Below, piece after piece: positions 47,396-62,124 of a stretch of DNA of 64,000 nt (within the stretch, counting starts at the first letter, position 1; the number at the start of each line of letters is the position of its first letter). The stretch is from Inonotus obliquus. Its lineage: Eukaryota; Basidiomycota; Agaricomycetes; Hymenochaetales; Hymenochaetaceae. The notes under the pieces were generated by a model that was not told the origin of the DNA, did not search any database, and saw nothing but the letters and a program-made list of their open reading frames with translations. The stretch spans positions 248,001-312,000 of the forward strand of contig JAJHTX010000013.1 of assembly GCA_032164295.1 (NCBI GenBank), given 5' to 3'. The position numbers were made by a program, and so were the translations under genes.

Positions 47396-49443
47396 ATGTC
47401 GGAAGATTCAAGGCCTCATTCCAATCCAAGGCGATACGCTCAACTCATAAGCTCCCCTTGCCGCTTTCCCCAGTCACATAGCAAACGAAAACTCACTTCG
47501 ACGACTTCCTTGTCTTCCCTAAAGGGCCCTGGATCTAAAGCTCGGACTGCGACTGTGCGACGTAGCGAGATTGTCGACGTTGTCGATGCATATCAGAAGA
47601 GCCCGAATCCTCCGGATTCTGCAAAGAGTGCGTCTTGATGGCTTCTCTTTTTGAGAGGATCATTGACAGAGTCTTTTGCACGTCAGCCGTAGTTTCTCGT
47701 CGGCGGATCTCAGCAGCAATCACTCCGCAAACTTCTATTCGAGCTGGTAGAAAGGCGAATACAGAGAAAGAAAATATTAATGTAGAAGATACACCATCCC
47801 GGCAGACTGTAGGCCGGTCTACTACTAGTGGTGCTTTGCGAAGGACTGCTATGCCACTCGGGAATCCTAGCCCAATCAAGATCAATAATGCCTCTGGAAG
47901 CAAGGAATCTTGTACTGGTGGAATTCCTCGGTCTACAACCTCGATACTGTTAAGTCGGAAACCTTCGTCTGCGCTGGCACAAAAAACAGCTTTAACAAAG
48001 AGTCGCACTGCGTTTTCTCTTAAGAATTCGGCTCGAAGTAACCGTATAACAGTCCTTCCTAATGTGCAATGCTCTTCCGACCAGTCTATTAGAAGCCCTA
48101 CATCCTTGGCTGCTCGGGTTGATGATAGAAATCTGCCACCTGGTGATACCAGACTATCCTTGGTCGACTCAGAGAAACTTGCTACACCGAGGACTTGTTT
48201 TTATGCAAATCCATCTGTTGGTATCGAGCGTGGTATTTCAGAGACCGCGGGAGACTCTCAATCCTCATCTGCTTTTGCGCCGGTGCCTAAGTCTTCGACC
48301 GTAGTTTCCGGACGTTCGGCGCCTCACGATTCTGTTCTTACAGCTTCTGAGTCATCATCAATATCCGCAAAGCAGCTAATCGCTGACGACAGCAATACCG
48401 ATCCAAAGCACATGGCGATTTCTCATTCCATGGAAGCCCCACTAAAGTCAGTTGTAGGCGGTGAAAAGAGCTTTGAACTTACAGGAGTGCCTATCCCAAT
48501 GGAGCAAGGTCGCAACTTCAGGCCATTGCGGGAGGGATTTGACATTCAACTTTCCTCGCCTGCTGATGTTGCGAAGGCGAGTCTTGGAGGTAAAAAGACT
48601 CCAATTTCTTCTGGCGTGGATTCCCAGCCGATTGCGTATTCCGATTCATTCTCGAAGCTGAAGCACGTACAAGGAACGAAATCTTCCGAATGCTCCACGA
48701 TCCAGAATTTGGGAATGGACTTGGAAAAATGTATAGAGACAGACGTACTCTGTTCCCAGACTTCGAGCCAGGCGGATATTATCACGAATGCGTCACCTAA
48801 GTCTAGTACGCCATCTGCACCTCCACCGACGCCTGCACTGGACCTGTCTCCAACCGTTACAGGATGTACGAGTTCAAAGACTTCTACCCCTCCTTCTATC
48901 TTTCCGCGCCTCTTCGCTGAACTTGCTACGACAAAAGCGCATCTGGGCCTCGGAGTTAAGCATGTAACGAGCAGCAGCATCACCGGTTCCACAAGAAGCG
49001 CGAATGACAATTCTCAGGCGGAAAGGACGCAGAAGGAGCTTGCTACGTTGCGTGCTGGAGGAAGTGGTTTGGTTCTTGCGCGTGCGAGGATGTTTGGACA
49101 GACGTTATGGACGGCGAGCTCGGTTTCCGCGGGGCAGAAGCAAAATACGGTAGTGCCTATCGTCGAACCTACGGAGGTGAAGGAGCTGGTGAATGGTATT
49201 TCAAGGGAAGAAGTTACGCAGATAAAGGGGGACAGCGACGCCATGTCAGGTTCCAACCAGAAGCCGCCTCCGCCACCTTCTCCTGGCCCATCTTCTACTC
49301 CTAACAGCGAGACTTCGGAACGGAGTGAATCACCATCCAAGACTGGTCGGAAAGGACGGCGGGTTTTGGGGTGTGCGGATCTGATGGGGGCTGTGGCTAT
49401 GGCTCAATACTTGTGGAAGGCGAAGAACTTTGTCCCGGACTAA
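47396..49443 (+). CDS. Ser/Thr-rich protein of unknown function, two exons
   Basis: Exons 47396-47627 and 47687-49443 are joined across a 59-bp intron (GTGCGT..GTCAG) in matching phase, giving 662 residues. The short N-terminus has a basic patch (SHSKRKLTST) and VDVVDAYQKSPNPPDS. The middle is disordered and rich in Ser/Thr/Pro with many S/T-P sites. The C-terminal 150 residues contain Lys/Arg-rich SPSKTGRKGRRVLG and then a short conserved-looking end, CADLMGAVAMAQYLWKAKNF, which is helical and hydrophobic. No known domain was recognised. The S/T-P content suggests regulation by proline-directed kinases. An alternative internal start at 47635 would place the whole protein in exon 2 but loses the spliced N-terminus. 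Confidence 0.65.
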
Positions 49444-49963
49444 TTGATAGATTTTGAGGTATGGTTCAACTTTTGGTTCTATCTGTGAGTGTATACTCTG
49501 TGTCATCCATTTGCTTGTAGTGATTCTCGCGCTCGTCTGTCTCTGAGTTTTCGTCTGCAATATCGATTCGTATAGATTATGCGTACTTGCTATATATACA
49601 TACCCGTTGTTTTAAGTAGTATTGGGTACCTATCCGTGAAGAATGATCCCCGAAGCGCATCTCCGTTGCTTCCGCTCTGCCTTTCAATCGAGTACGAATG
49701 AGGGGTAAAGATAGTGTTATTTCAAGTTGGCACCGACATACTGGAACCTTCACAATTAAATCAAGATCAAGTCGCTTGAGCAGTTACGAGATATCTCGGG
49801 CGGGAACTAACACAAGTGTTCCATTGAAAGAAAGGGGAAATTCTACGCAGTTGGATGCCTACTTTTACTAGATCTGATTATCGCTGTTCCACTGTTCCGA
49901 TGTTCTCCCCTAGTTTTCGAATGTTTTAGTTTGCTACGATTACGTCCTAAGAGTTTTTCATGT
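49444..49963. other. Intergenic between convergent genes
   Basis: 3' ends of the Ser/Thr-rich gene (49443) and of ARG5,6 (49964) face each other here. No coding sequence or repeat is visible; TTGCTATATATACATACC near 49590 is only an A/T-rich tract. Confidence 0.45.
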
Positions 49964-53365
<3,402 letters not shown>

Positions 53366-54096
53366 TCTCGAGGATTGATTCCACAGCAGGCAACGACTTT
53401 CGTATCTATGGAGGTACTCGCGTCTATTAGCTGATTTCAGTGCGCCCTCGTCTTGAGAGTATGAGGACGTCCGAAGATAGAGAGGTTATATGCAAGGGAT
53501 GCAAGACGCTCGTTATCGCTGTGCTGTCCTATGTAGTATGGAGACAGCTGGATGCAAGTAAATTTTAAAGGTGCACAGGCTTAGCAATTTCCCGACGTAC
53601 CACCTAGTGTACTAGTGGCGATTAAACCTCAGAAGAACGGAAGCACAGAAGACCTTGCACAGCGTACCACTTTTGTATGCGGAGGGGGATAAACAGACGC
53701 CCTCTGGTAAGACGAACACTCCGAGCAGATCGGTCCAATCAGTGACAAAGAAAAAGGCGCTTTGATGCTGCGTGTCTATCAAAGTCCAATGCCGCGCAGC
53801 GCAGCACGAGGACAATGGAAGGCAAGGAAGGGACTGAAGTCACTCTCAAAAAGAGAAATTTGTTCGTAAAATTTGTAGTTGAGGACGAAGAGAGCCGAGA
53901 GTCTCTAAAATAGGCAGTAAATTCTCATCGCTCGGATTTTAATCTTATCTTACAATCTTATCGTATCTTATCTTCTATCCGATCATGTAATATCACGGGT
54001 TTATCCTATGCGCCCCGGAGTCTCAGACTCTCAACAGTAGTAGGCTAACATATGGACATCGAAGCTGCTACTTCGCCGGCTCATCCGTGCTGAGAA
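53366..54096. promoter_or_regulatory. Divergent intergenic region between ARG5,6 and the 54097 gene
   Basis: Contains the promoter of ARG5,6 and that of the rightward gene. The run ATTTTAATCTTATCTTACAATC near 53935-53970 (first 20 bases here in part) holds clustered TTATCTTA and CTTATCGT motifs, GATA-like on the other strand, a plausible nitrogen-regulation signal for an arginine gene. A short ORF at 53612-53815 shows no family. Confidence 0.35.
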
Positions 54097-55508
54097 ATGG
54101 AGTGGGATCTGAGGTCGGAGCTCAACAGGTGTCTACTCTTCGAACCAGGAACGTCCAGGCAGAACAGCCTACTTGAAACACTCGCGTCAGGACCTATCTA
54201 TCCACGGGTCATCCAAAAACAGGAAGTATGTTAGACATGCTGCGATGGGATGTCTGCTGACTATCTGCTTAAAGTTCGTTGACTGGGTTGTAAAGAATGA
54301 CAACAAGAGGGTATGTGCTGCTACCCATTTCCGTAATGCAGCTGACAATTCTCCAGATGCAACGGTATTCTATGAAGCCACTAGTTTCGTACGATGCCTG
54401 GATCCGCCTTTTGCAAGAGAACGAGCTTGAGAATGGCGACAAATACGAGCTCGGTGCTCTCCGTACTAACCTATACAAGCACTGGGATCAGCACATGAAG
54501 GCCATACAGAAGTCAAATCACCACGAGACCGAACTACGAATTGGAACAGAGAACATGCTCGAAATGGCATTTGATGCGCGCCTGGCTGGCCAACACACTT
54601 ATCGGTCAGTTCACTTGACTCCCGTCATACGTGCTTTACTGACATTTCATAGTGCGGAGGTTGACTTGTTTTTGCCTCACGAACCATACTACACTACGGT
54701 CGACTCCGTTACGTGGATGCTTCTTCCCGAAGAATGGAGTATGTTTTTATCAACCGAACTGCGCGAATCGCTTCACGTCTTCTCTTCTAAGGCGACGTAC
54801 GAGGGAGTAGTGGTTACGTTCATTTGTGAATACAAAGGTGCCGATGCCACCAGTGCTGCGCGACAGCTTACTCTCGATTTATGCTCGGCTCAAAATCAAC
54901 GTCGAGCTTTGGGATTCGATGACGGATTATTATATGGAGCTACACTGGTTGGCACCGTCTTTAAGACATTTGCGTCAGAATGGCGAGGCGATGAAGTGGT
55001 GATTTTTTGCTTTCTTTCCTTCGTTTTTTAAAAATTCTGCTTAAGTATTAACAAGGTGGTTAAAAAAACATCGACGGTTTTCGCTCTAGACAATCTCCCT
55101 GAATTCTTCAGGTGCTATATATTCCTCTGCAGGCTCGCGGATCATCTAGCTGAAGACGTACAGAAGATGTTACTGAAGTGGAAAACCGAGAAAGGCAGAC
55201 AGGAAATTCAACAGAGAAATCGTAATGCTGCAAGAAACCCATGGCGACTCAACCAATTGCCCATGTCTAGTACGAAACGAGTGTTTACAGATGAGGATAG
55301 CCGTGGTGGTGATATGCAGGAGGAAGATGCAGGTTTCACAGATCGGGAAGAACAGTTTGAAGGTCCGCCTCCATCTGGAGGTAATCCTCTGGTCGAAACA
55401 AATCTTCGAGTTTTGAACAGGTTCGGCACGATTTCTCCTATGTCGCCCGCGAATGACGTCGCAACTTGGGCTCAACACTCTGCTGGAAGTTGTTCTGAAG
55501 TTTCATGA
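54097..55508 (+). CDS. Agaricomycete protein of unknown function, five exons
   Basis: Exons 54097-54225, 54275-54310, 54357-54604, 54653-54998 and 55056-55508 total 1,212 nt (403 residues), all in phase. It starts MEWDLRSELNRCLLFEP and continues VIQKQEFVDWVVKNDNKR, LVSYDAWIRLLQENELENG, and AEVDLFLPHEPYYTTVDSV. It then has WMLLPEEWSMFLSTELRESL, an ATSAARQLTLDLCSAQNQRR helix and FEFFLCRLADHL-like text near the end. The last 100 residues are Glu/Ser-rich and disordered. The repeated aromatic/Leu pattern is that of an all-helical soluble protein. I recall related uncharacterised sequences in mushrooms but know no assigned function or domain name. There is no signal peptide or membrane helix. Confidence 0.75.
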
Positions 55509-55857
55509 ACGACACGGTTAGTGGGTACTGGAAAGAATTAACGTATCACTCCGTCTTGTTGCATAACATCTCTTATAAGCTTTCCTGGTGCGAAGAAATG
55601 ATGTATTTTTCCTCCCGCATTCGTACTGTATGCACCGGAGAAGGCTCGTGTACAGTACGTACGTATGTATGCTTTTTGCAGAACCCGCCGACAGCGTAAG
55701 AGCAAGGAGTAACAAGTAACATTAAAATCAAAACAATGCTGATCTCCTGAATGAATGGTGAAGGATGACAACGCCTTTACTTGGTACAACTTAATGCTCA
55801 CCACGAACAAACTAAATATGAACAATAACATCATACATAGAACTACTTTACTTGGAC
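55509..55857. other. Intergenic between convergent genes
   Basis: Spacer between the 3' ends at 55508 and 55858. Short ORFs here on both strands overlap one another and show no motif. Confidence 0.45.
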
Positions 55858-57919
55858 TTAGAACAACCCAGCCAAATCAGCAAACGGGTCTTTTCCTTGT
55901 CCCTGCGTGGTAGTCCCTCCCGTTGCTGTCGTAGTTGCCGCAGGTGAAGTCGTGGTTCCACTACCAGAAAAGCTCGTCGACTGCTGGTGCGGCATCGGTC
56001 TTTGCATCTGAGAGCCCAATGTACCACCGCCAATACTGCTCGCGTAGTTATTCTGAGCACCCATGGTAGGCTTCATCCCAGAGCTCGTCGTACTGGATCC
56101 AGATTGCATATTCCAGAACGTTCCTTGTGCTTGTCTCGGCTGTGACTGTGACTGCACAGGGGCGGTTGAGGTGTGGGGTTGAGGTTGGGATTGGGATTGA
56201 GATGGAGTGATGGAGGTGGTGATTCCACCCGGACCTGGAGACCAAGGTAAACTGATACTCCCTACCGCTCCATGTCCCGACCCGCCTTGCGAAGGAGTTG
56301 GAGATGGAGTGCTAAATAGTTCGGCAAGAAGGCTGCTATTGTTATTGCTATTATCGTTGTTTGACGCGCCGTTTGAAGCTGAAGCCGTGGGTTGTCGAAT
56401 TGTAACCCCAGAATGTTGCTGCTGTTGATACCGGAGTTGTTGGAAGGACAGCTGTTGAGGAGGTTGTGCAGCAGTTGTAGGTGCGTTTGGAGAACTGAAG
56501 ATCCCCGCTAGATCGTCTGTTGCGCTATTCGAGTTTGTAGTCGCTGCGGATTGGTCGTCGAAGTCGATGAGAGAGGTGTCTTGCGTTCGCGACGTGCTAG
56601 AAATGCAATGCTTAGTTTACTTCAAGAATGGTAATCCTCAAGCAAACCGACCATACCTAGCCAACTCCTCAGGTATAGGATTCCTTGCGGCTGTGAAATC
56701 GCCCTTTTTGAATGCCTCATATCGGTTTAAGACTGAGTTTATCTGATCGTTCATTTGGAGGAAAATATCTACAAGACATGTCAGGCACAGAGAGAGAGGA
56801 ACTAGAGAAAGAGACCATACCTAGCATTTCTGGATCACCAGATTCCGCATCTGATATCCACTTCTGGATCTTAGGTCGTGCAGCAGATAGTATACCACTA
56901 ACTTGCTAGAATAGTTATCAGTGCATCCCTCTCGCCGAAGGTGAGTTGAAATAAACACACATCATATGCATCCCCAGTTGCAAACCTCTCACCACGTTCC
57001 ACATCCACATTATCTAGCATCTCGTTGAGCAAAATCACTTTTTGCTCCAGCTTGTTGAGCTCGTTGAGAGATTGTGCTCGATAATCAGGTTTCTTGTCGG
57101 GTTCCGCGCCCGCGAGAACTTTCATCAGATCCTGAGCGGCCACAAGGTCCCGAGGTGTACCCCGTCGGATGAGCTCTTGAAGCTTGGCTTGTTGAGCTTC
57201 GCGATCTTCTTCCTCGAGTTCCTCTGCCGATTTCAGGTTCTGTGGCACAGTGTGTTAGGATAGCTATCAGCATATAAGAGGAACTTATCCGATTCTGAAA
57301 CTCACGTTCACAGAGGTAGATGCAACAGTTGACTGCACGCTGCTCGGAGCACCTACATCCCTAAACCTATACCCTTTAAACGTCAAAAGTCTGAACATGT
57401 CTCTGATATTACCCAAATCCTCCTTCCAACGGCTATCAACGCAGATCGTCTGAGTCCAAGACTTGATGAGCTCGAGGATCTTGGTCATCACGGGTCCGGG
57501 AAATGGAGGTGGGCGTTCGGGAAATCGACGAACTAATTCGTTGAGGAATTCTTTGGTAGCGATTTGGAGGTGGAAGGGGTAACCGCATTGAGCAACGAGG
57601 GTGTCTAGAAGGGATAGTGCAAGAAGGGATATGTGTGGGTTTCGATTGTTGACAATTCGCGCTATAGACATTGCTGCTTCCCGCGGACTGTATTCGAAGA
57701 CGGCGTGAGTAACATCGCATACACGAAGTTAGTACTGGGAGGTGGAAGGAGAGGAGGGTAGAAGACACACGTATTGGCCTTTTTCTTATTGATGTACTCT
57801 GCCACCTCTAAATGAGCAGCATAATCCGGCTCAAGCTTGTACGGATCAACAGCTCGAGCGATGAGGTTTTGTAGAGAAGACATGTTCCTCGTAAAGTCGC
57901 CGCCGAACACGGATTGCAT
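55858..57919 (-). CDS. VHS-GAT domain trafficking adaptor (GGA/Tom1/LSB5-like)
   Basis: Six exons (57919-57771, 57687-57306, 57239-56961, 56905-56821, 56768-56657, 56596-55858) total 1,746 nt, 581 residues. The N-terminal VHS domain starts MSSLQNLIARAVDPYKLEPD. It contains REAAMSIARIVNNRNPHISLLALSLLDTLV (given in part), CGYPFHLQIATKEFLNELVRRF and ILELIKSWTQTIC, all VHS hallmarks. A central GAT three-helix bundle follows (RAQSLNELNKLEQKVILLNEML; ISDAESGDPEMLGMDIFLQM in part). The C-terminus is Gln/Ser/Gly-rich with the clathrin-box-like TSLIDFDD and the end DPFADLAGLF, which also suits clathrin/AP binding. There is no GAE ear and no FYVE, so it is not a complete GGA or Vps27. Role by family: sorting of ubiquitinated cargo at the Golgi/endosome. 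Start at 57919 or 12 codons later. Confidence 0.9.
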
Positions 57920-59257
57920 CTTGAAGCACTAGATAGCAGTAGCAGCCGTGAATGTCCCCTCGCAAACCGCGATTAAGTTACGCCTGTTTGAATACAGTTT
58001 GCTGGTCAGCTTGATATACAAGACACGGAGCGAATGAAAGATTGATTGAGTACCCTTGAGGACACGGAGGCTAGTATGAGAAAGAAATATAGCACTGGGC
58101 TGTTGCTTGTACGTGGACAACTTGCGGGCAAGCGAGAAAAATTCTCCATATTGGGGTGATCGACATTGATTCATTGGTTATATAATGCTGTACATACATA
58201 CAACTCTCCCCTCCACTCCCTCCGCTCTCTCCAGTCCAGAACTTCCAATGTGGCAAACTGTGGATGGTGATGATGCCGTTTCATCTTTCCATTGCATCTT
58301 GCTCTGTGCAAGTGACTCCGCCGCTTCCAAGATACCTAAACTATCTCCACGACCTCTAATCTCTCTTTCTCAATTTATTCTACGATTTCTCTCGTATCAC
58401 CTGAACAGTCTGAGCCCGAGACGAGCCGCTTCACTCTCGTACCTTTTCGTTATATCCCGGATGCGAAGGATGCATGGTTCGAGACGGACAGTTGTTGTTC
58501 GTCCTTGGTTGCTCAGATATCACTGAGGTGGTTGCCGGTCTGATCATGGTGTATGGTGTTGGTGTTTGGTGCGTAATTGTGCAACGTGCATTGCGCGTGT
58601 GCGTTATCGATGCTGGTGGCAAATATCGGTGTTTGGATGGAAATTGATCACCTCGTTGGAGAGATCACTAGTGCAAGTGTTTGGCTTTCATGCTACTCTG
58701 TATCTTATTTTATACCTATTACTTTCACTTTATCCTTTCTTCTTTCTCTGCCGGTTCTTAATCCTCCTATTGGATATTCTGAGCCAGAAACGATTCGCTT
58801 CCCTGTCTATTCCTGGTATCCTCAATGGTATCACTGTTATTTCTTACGGGTAGACACCTATCGCGGGTCTTTCTTTGCTCAGATGCTGGATAGGTGGTAT
58901 GGATGGACATTCAGTGACATTGTTGGAGAGGTTATTGAGATTAGTTGTATCAAGTTCGCATTTCTGGTTTGCTAATAACGACTCTTCACCCGAATAAATG
59001 GCAGAGTTATGGTATTTTATGTAAAAGCAAGTTTCATTTATTAGTTTTGAGTTTACTTCTTGGATCTCCTGTGAAGTACCAAAGTTCGCGGATACAGAGA
59101 CAAAATTCATGTACAAAGTTTTCAGAGTTCAGTCTGACCACAAAAAAGCAGAGTCCAAAATACACACGGAACCGGAGACGACCCATGATACTTCTGAATG
59201 TTCCTCTCGCGGGGCGAGTTATGTAACTTCGAATTGGCCATTGACCTAGTCTTTGTC
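57920..59257. other. Intergenic, about 1.3 kb without a recognised gene
   Basis: Promoter region of the VHS-GAT gene on the left and the 3' flank of the SYG-repeat gene on the right. The longest ORF, 132 codons at 58577-58975, is hydrophobic and Cys/Trp-rich but has no motif or splice partner. I see no repeat or RNA gene. Confidence 0.45.
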
Positions 59258-60581
59258 CTAAACATCACGGCCTAGTGCGAGGGAAGTCATGCAATTCAGT
59301 CATCTTCGAAGCCTGGAGTGAAGAGACGCGAGACTTACCTGCAAATTTGGAGAACCCAGAACGAATGCCGGAGGCAATCTTTTCTTCTGCTTCGGGCGAC
59401 TAGAGATAAAAATGATCACTTCGTAAGAGCTAGCCCAAGGGAGAAAGTACAAGGAGAAGAACAGATGCATTGAGACGTACGAGGCTCTTGAGACCAGCTT
59501 TTTCTGCTGCGTACGCGATACCCTTATCGAGAAAATCGCCCTGACCGCTGGAGGTCTTGTTGGAAGAGCTGTTGGAAGAGCTTGACTTGTTGTCGTTGTT
59601 CCCGGAACCGTAGCTGCTGCTGGTGTTTCCAGAAGAACCGTATTTGTTGTCCGTGTTCCCAGAGGAACCATAAGATCCTTTTCCGGACGAGCTATACGAG
59701 TCGGTGTTACCGGACGACCCATACTTGTTATCATTGTTCCCAGACGATCCGTACTTGTTATCATTGTTTCCGGATGAGCCGTATTTATTGTCGTTGTTTC
59801 CAGAAGAACCATACGAATCGGTGTTTCCAGAAGAACCATACGAATCGGTGTTTCCGGAAGAACCATACGAGCCAGTATTTCCAGAAGAGCCGTACTTATT
59901 GTCGTTATTTCCAGAAGATCCGTACGAACCATCGTTGCCGGAGGATCCATAGGTGTCATTCCCACTCACGCGGTTCCCAGATGACGAATAATCGTTATCC
60001 CTTTTGTTGGAGGAGGAATAATCGTTGTCGTCCCTACGCGAGGAACCATAATTGCCTCCTCCAGTTTGGGCGTTACCAGAAGAATAGGCGTTAGAACTGG
60101 AGTTGGTGTTGGAAGAGCTGTAGGTATTGTCGGCGTCACGATCGCGCGAACCGTAGTTCGAGCCGGTGTTCGTGTTGCCGCCAGAGGATCCGTAGGTGTC
60201 AGTGTTGCCCGACGACCCGTAAGAGCTAGATTTATTGTACGAATTGTCATTATCATCGCGACGGGAGCTGCCGTACGACGTGTCGTTACCGCGGCCATAC
60301 GAATCGTTGCGGTTATCATCGTCACGGCGTGAGCTGCCATATGAATCATTCCCGCCGGAACCATAGGAGCCACTTGTTGTGTTATCGCGACCCGAGCTTC
60401 CATACGTGTTGCCCGAGCTGCCGTAAGAGCCGCTGTTCTGGTTCGAGCCGTACGAACCAGTGGTGGTATTATCACGACCAGAGTTTCCGTAGGACGAGGT
60501 GTTATTGTCGGTGCTTGAGCCATAGTTATCTCCCCTACGGTCAGAGCTGCCGTATGAATCGTTGTTGTGGCCAGACATCAT
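59258..60581 (-). CDS. Tyr/Gly/Ser-repeat protein with C-terminal DFLDKG domain
   Basis: Exons 60581-59481, 59399-59339 and 59271-59258 (1,176 nt) give 391 residues. Residues 1 to about 320 are low-complexity, built from YGSSGN/YGSSR units interrupted by Asp/Arg runs (RRDDNDY). The second half of this part (about 59700-59900) is a near-perfect tandem of 'YGSSGNTD' and 'KYGSSGNND'. After a SSSNSSSNKTS linker comes GDFLDKGIAYAAEKAGLKSL, then SPEAEEKIASGIRSGFSKFAGRDV and a stop. The last blocks and their introns match the 78-residue protein at 40873-41237. This copy ends right after GRDV, whereas the paralogue continues with PVKDKQYN. Tyr/Gly/Ser repeats like this are known from condensate-forming proteins; that property is inferred here. 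Function is unknown. Confidence 0.8.
59690..59960 (-). repeat. In-frame tandem repeat coding YGSSGN(T/N)D units
   Basis: About nine consecutive 24- or 27-bp units, for example TACGGATCGTCTGGGAACAA and TATGGTTCTTCTGGAAACAC on the minus strand. Units differ mostly at third codon positions, so the peptide is held constant while the DNA has diverged, which argues for selection on the protein. Repeats of this length can expand or contract, so length variation between strains is likely. Confidence 0.8.
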
Positions 60582-61473
60582 TGATAGCGGTGCGCGAATG
60601 ATAGCAAGGGGAACTGAAGGTTGATCGATGGGGGAAAAGGCCGCTATGTAGTTCCAGTGGTAAATAGTGCTTGTGGTACGATGCTATAATCGCGTCATTC
60701 TTGCTCGGTATTTAAGCTTTCTCATATACTGATGCGGTGCGGTCGTACGGTCACGGTGTCCCGTAATGCCGTCCATGCTCCCTGTCAATCAGAAACACGG
60801 CGATATCTGAAGAGGAAGTCCCATGAAGTGGATTAACTTTTTTCGTTATAGAACGGAATCGAAATAGAAAGGCAAGTATGCCGTGCAGGATGTACTTACC
60901 GAAATGGGCTTTGGTACCTTGTAACCCCTTCTGAGCCATTCAAGATCCCCTTGTTTATTCGGCTCCACGCTGTAAGTTCGGCTCCGTCCTGGTTCATCTC
61001 GTCTAGATGTCCCATCTGATCAATGGTCCACTGATCGAACCGTAGGCATCACCTGAAGCTGTGCACAAAGAAGACGGGAAGGACCAGGATGCAATTGTAG
61101 TGCATGCACGTTCTCATCGATAACAGAACGAGATGACGGAAGAGCTGACGAGGTGATGCAGTATAGAAATAACCGCTGGGAAGCGTTCGGAAGTTTGTTG
61201 GAGATCCAGTTGAATCCTCACATGGTCAAAATCTTCCTGCAAATGCATCATCTAACCTCGTGCCTTGCGCGAACACTGTGCAACATCTCGCGTCCATCTC
61301 AACTCCGGCATTACGATCTCTCACCAGTTCTCAATCTCTTCCAGAAGCCCAGATAAGGTGACCCTGAAAGAGTTCGACATGCCCTCCTCGTGTCGAACGC
61401 GAATCGACCGAAAATGCGAATGATATTCTCTCCTCGCGAGAAGTAGGCATATAGCATACTGGGGAATGGGCAA
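60582..61473. other. Intergenic, no gene recognised
   Basis: Promoter region of the SYG-repeat gene (divergent sequence from 60581) and the 3' flank of the phosphatase gene. ORFs at 60751-60939 and 61153-61356 lack motifs. GATA- and STRE-like elements (AAGGGG, CCCCTT) are scattered, including near 60610 and 60930. Confidence 0.4.
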
Positions 61474-62124
61474 TTATTGCTCGTCTAATGCAGGGCTAGG
61501 ATCCGATCCGTCCTCATTCGCTTCTGCGGAGCGCATATTATCGCTCGGTGCGGAATCCGAAACGAATAGGGCGAGTCTCTGATCTTTCTGCGAAGGGAGC
61601 GAATCGACTTCCAAAGAACACGATTGCCGAAGAGTCATCTCCAGCTCTTTTAGCTGTTGAAAGAACCCAGGATTGGGATTGACAACGGGTCTCGCACGTA
61701 CTATTCTCCCCAACGCTTCTTTCAAGGACATCCCTTGCTCGGTCATCAAGTAAGCGGCAACGATAGATGGTGAGCGCGAAACGGCAGCAGAGCAGTGTAC
61801 GAGGATCTTTCCGCCGGAATCTCGAGCAGAGTTGATAGCTGTAGCAACGTGCTCATACACCTTTGATATAGAAGCCGTGGGTGTGTCGAGAAGTGGAATG
61901 CGAGTGCACATCACTTCTGGAAGCGTGGTAGGAGGTGAAGCACCGATGCTCAAGACATGGGTTATATCACGAGGCTGTAAAAATGCTTCGGAAGCAGCGC
62001 TGCGTGGTCCTAGAAAGAGGTGTGGTAGAATCTCAACGGCTGAAGGGTCGTTACTCTTGGATCCTTTCTTCGCCGCGGTTCGTGCTTTCTTTCGGCCCAT
62101 AACTACAACCCTGAATTTTCCCAT
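61474..62124 (-). CDS. Dual-specificity protein phosphatase
   Basis: Single exon, 216 residues, no introns, unusual among its neighbours. The start could be Met1 or Met9 (MGRKKARTAAKK). The DSP fold is complete: EILPHLFLGPRSAASEAFL, DITHVLSIGASPP, RIPLLDTPTASI, the P-loop GKILVHCSAAVSRSPSIVAA with catalytic Cys and Arg (HC-x5-R), and EALGRIVRARPVVNPNPGFFQQL as the recognition helix. The general acid Asp is in LLDTP. In the P-loop the usual Gly (HCxxGxSRS) is Ala, giving HCSAAVSRS. A Lys/Arg-rich N-terminus could act in nuclear targeting or docking. The C-terminal 50 residues are acidic and disordered. The family removes phosphate from Tyr and Thr, often on MAP kinases; the substrate here is unknown. 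Confidence 0.9.
   Translation of the reverse strand: MGKFRVVVMGRKKARTAAKKGSKSNDPSAVEILPHLFLGPRSAASEAFLQPRDITHVLSIGASPPTTLPEVMCTRIPLLDTPTASISKVYEHVATAINSARDSGGKILVHCSAAVSRSPSIVAAYLMTEQGMSLKEALGRIVRARPVVNPNPGFFQQLKELEMTLRQSCSLEVDSLPSQKDQRLALFVSDSAPSDNMRSAEANEDGSDPSPALDEQ

Noticed and set aside
58577..58975. 132-codon hydrophobic ORF between the VHS and SYG-repeat genes
   Set aside because: No conserved motif, no signal of splicing, and Cys/Trp-rich composition typical of random A/T-rich sequence.
59704..59952. Plus-strand repeat ORF of FPDDPYLLSL/FPEEPYES units
   Set aside because: It is the antisense reading of the YGSSGN tandem repeat. The sense frame is spliced to a conserved domain, whereas this one has no partner exons.
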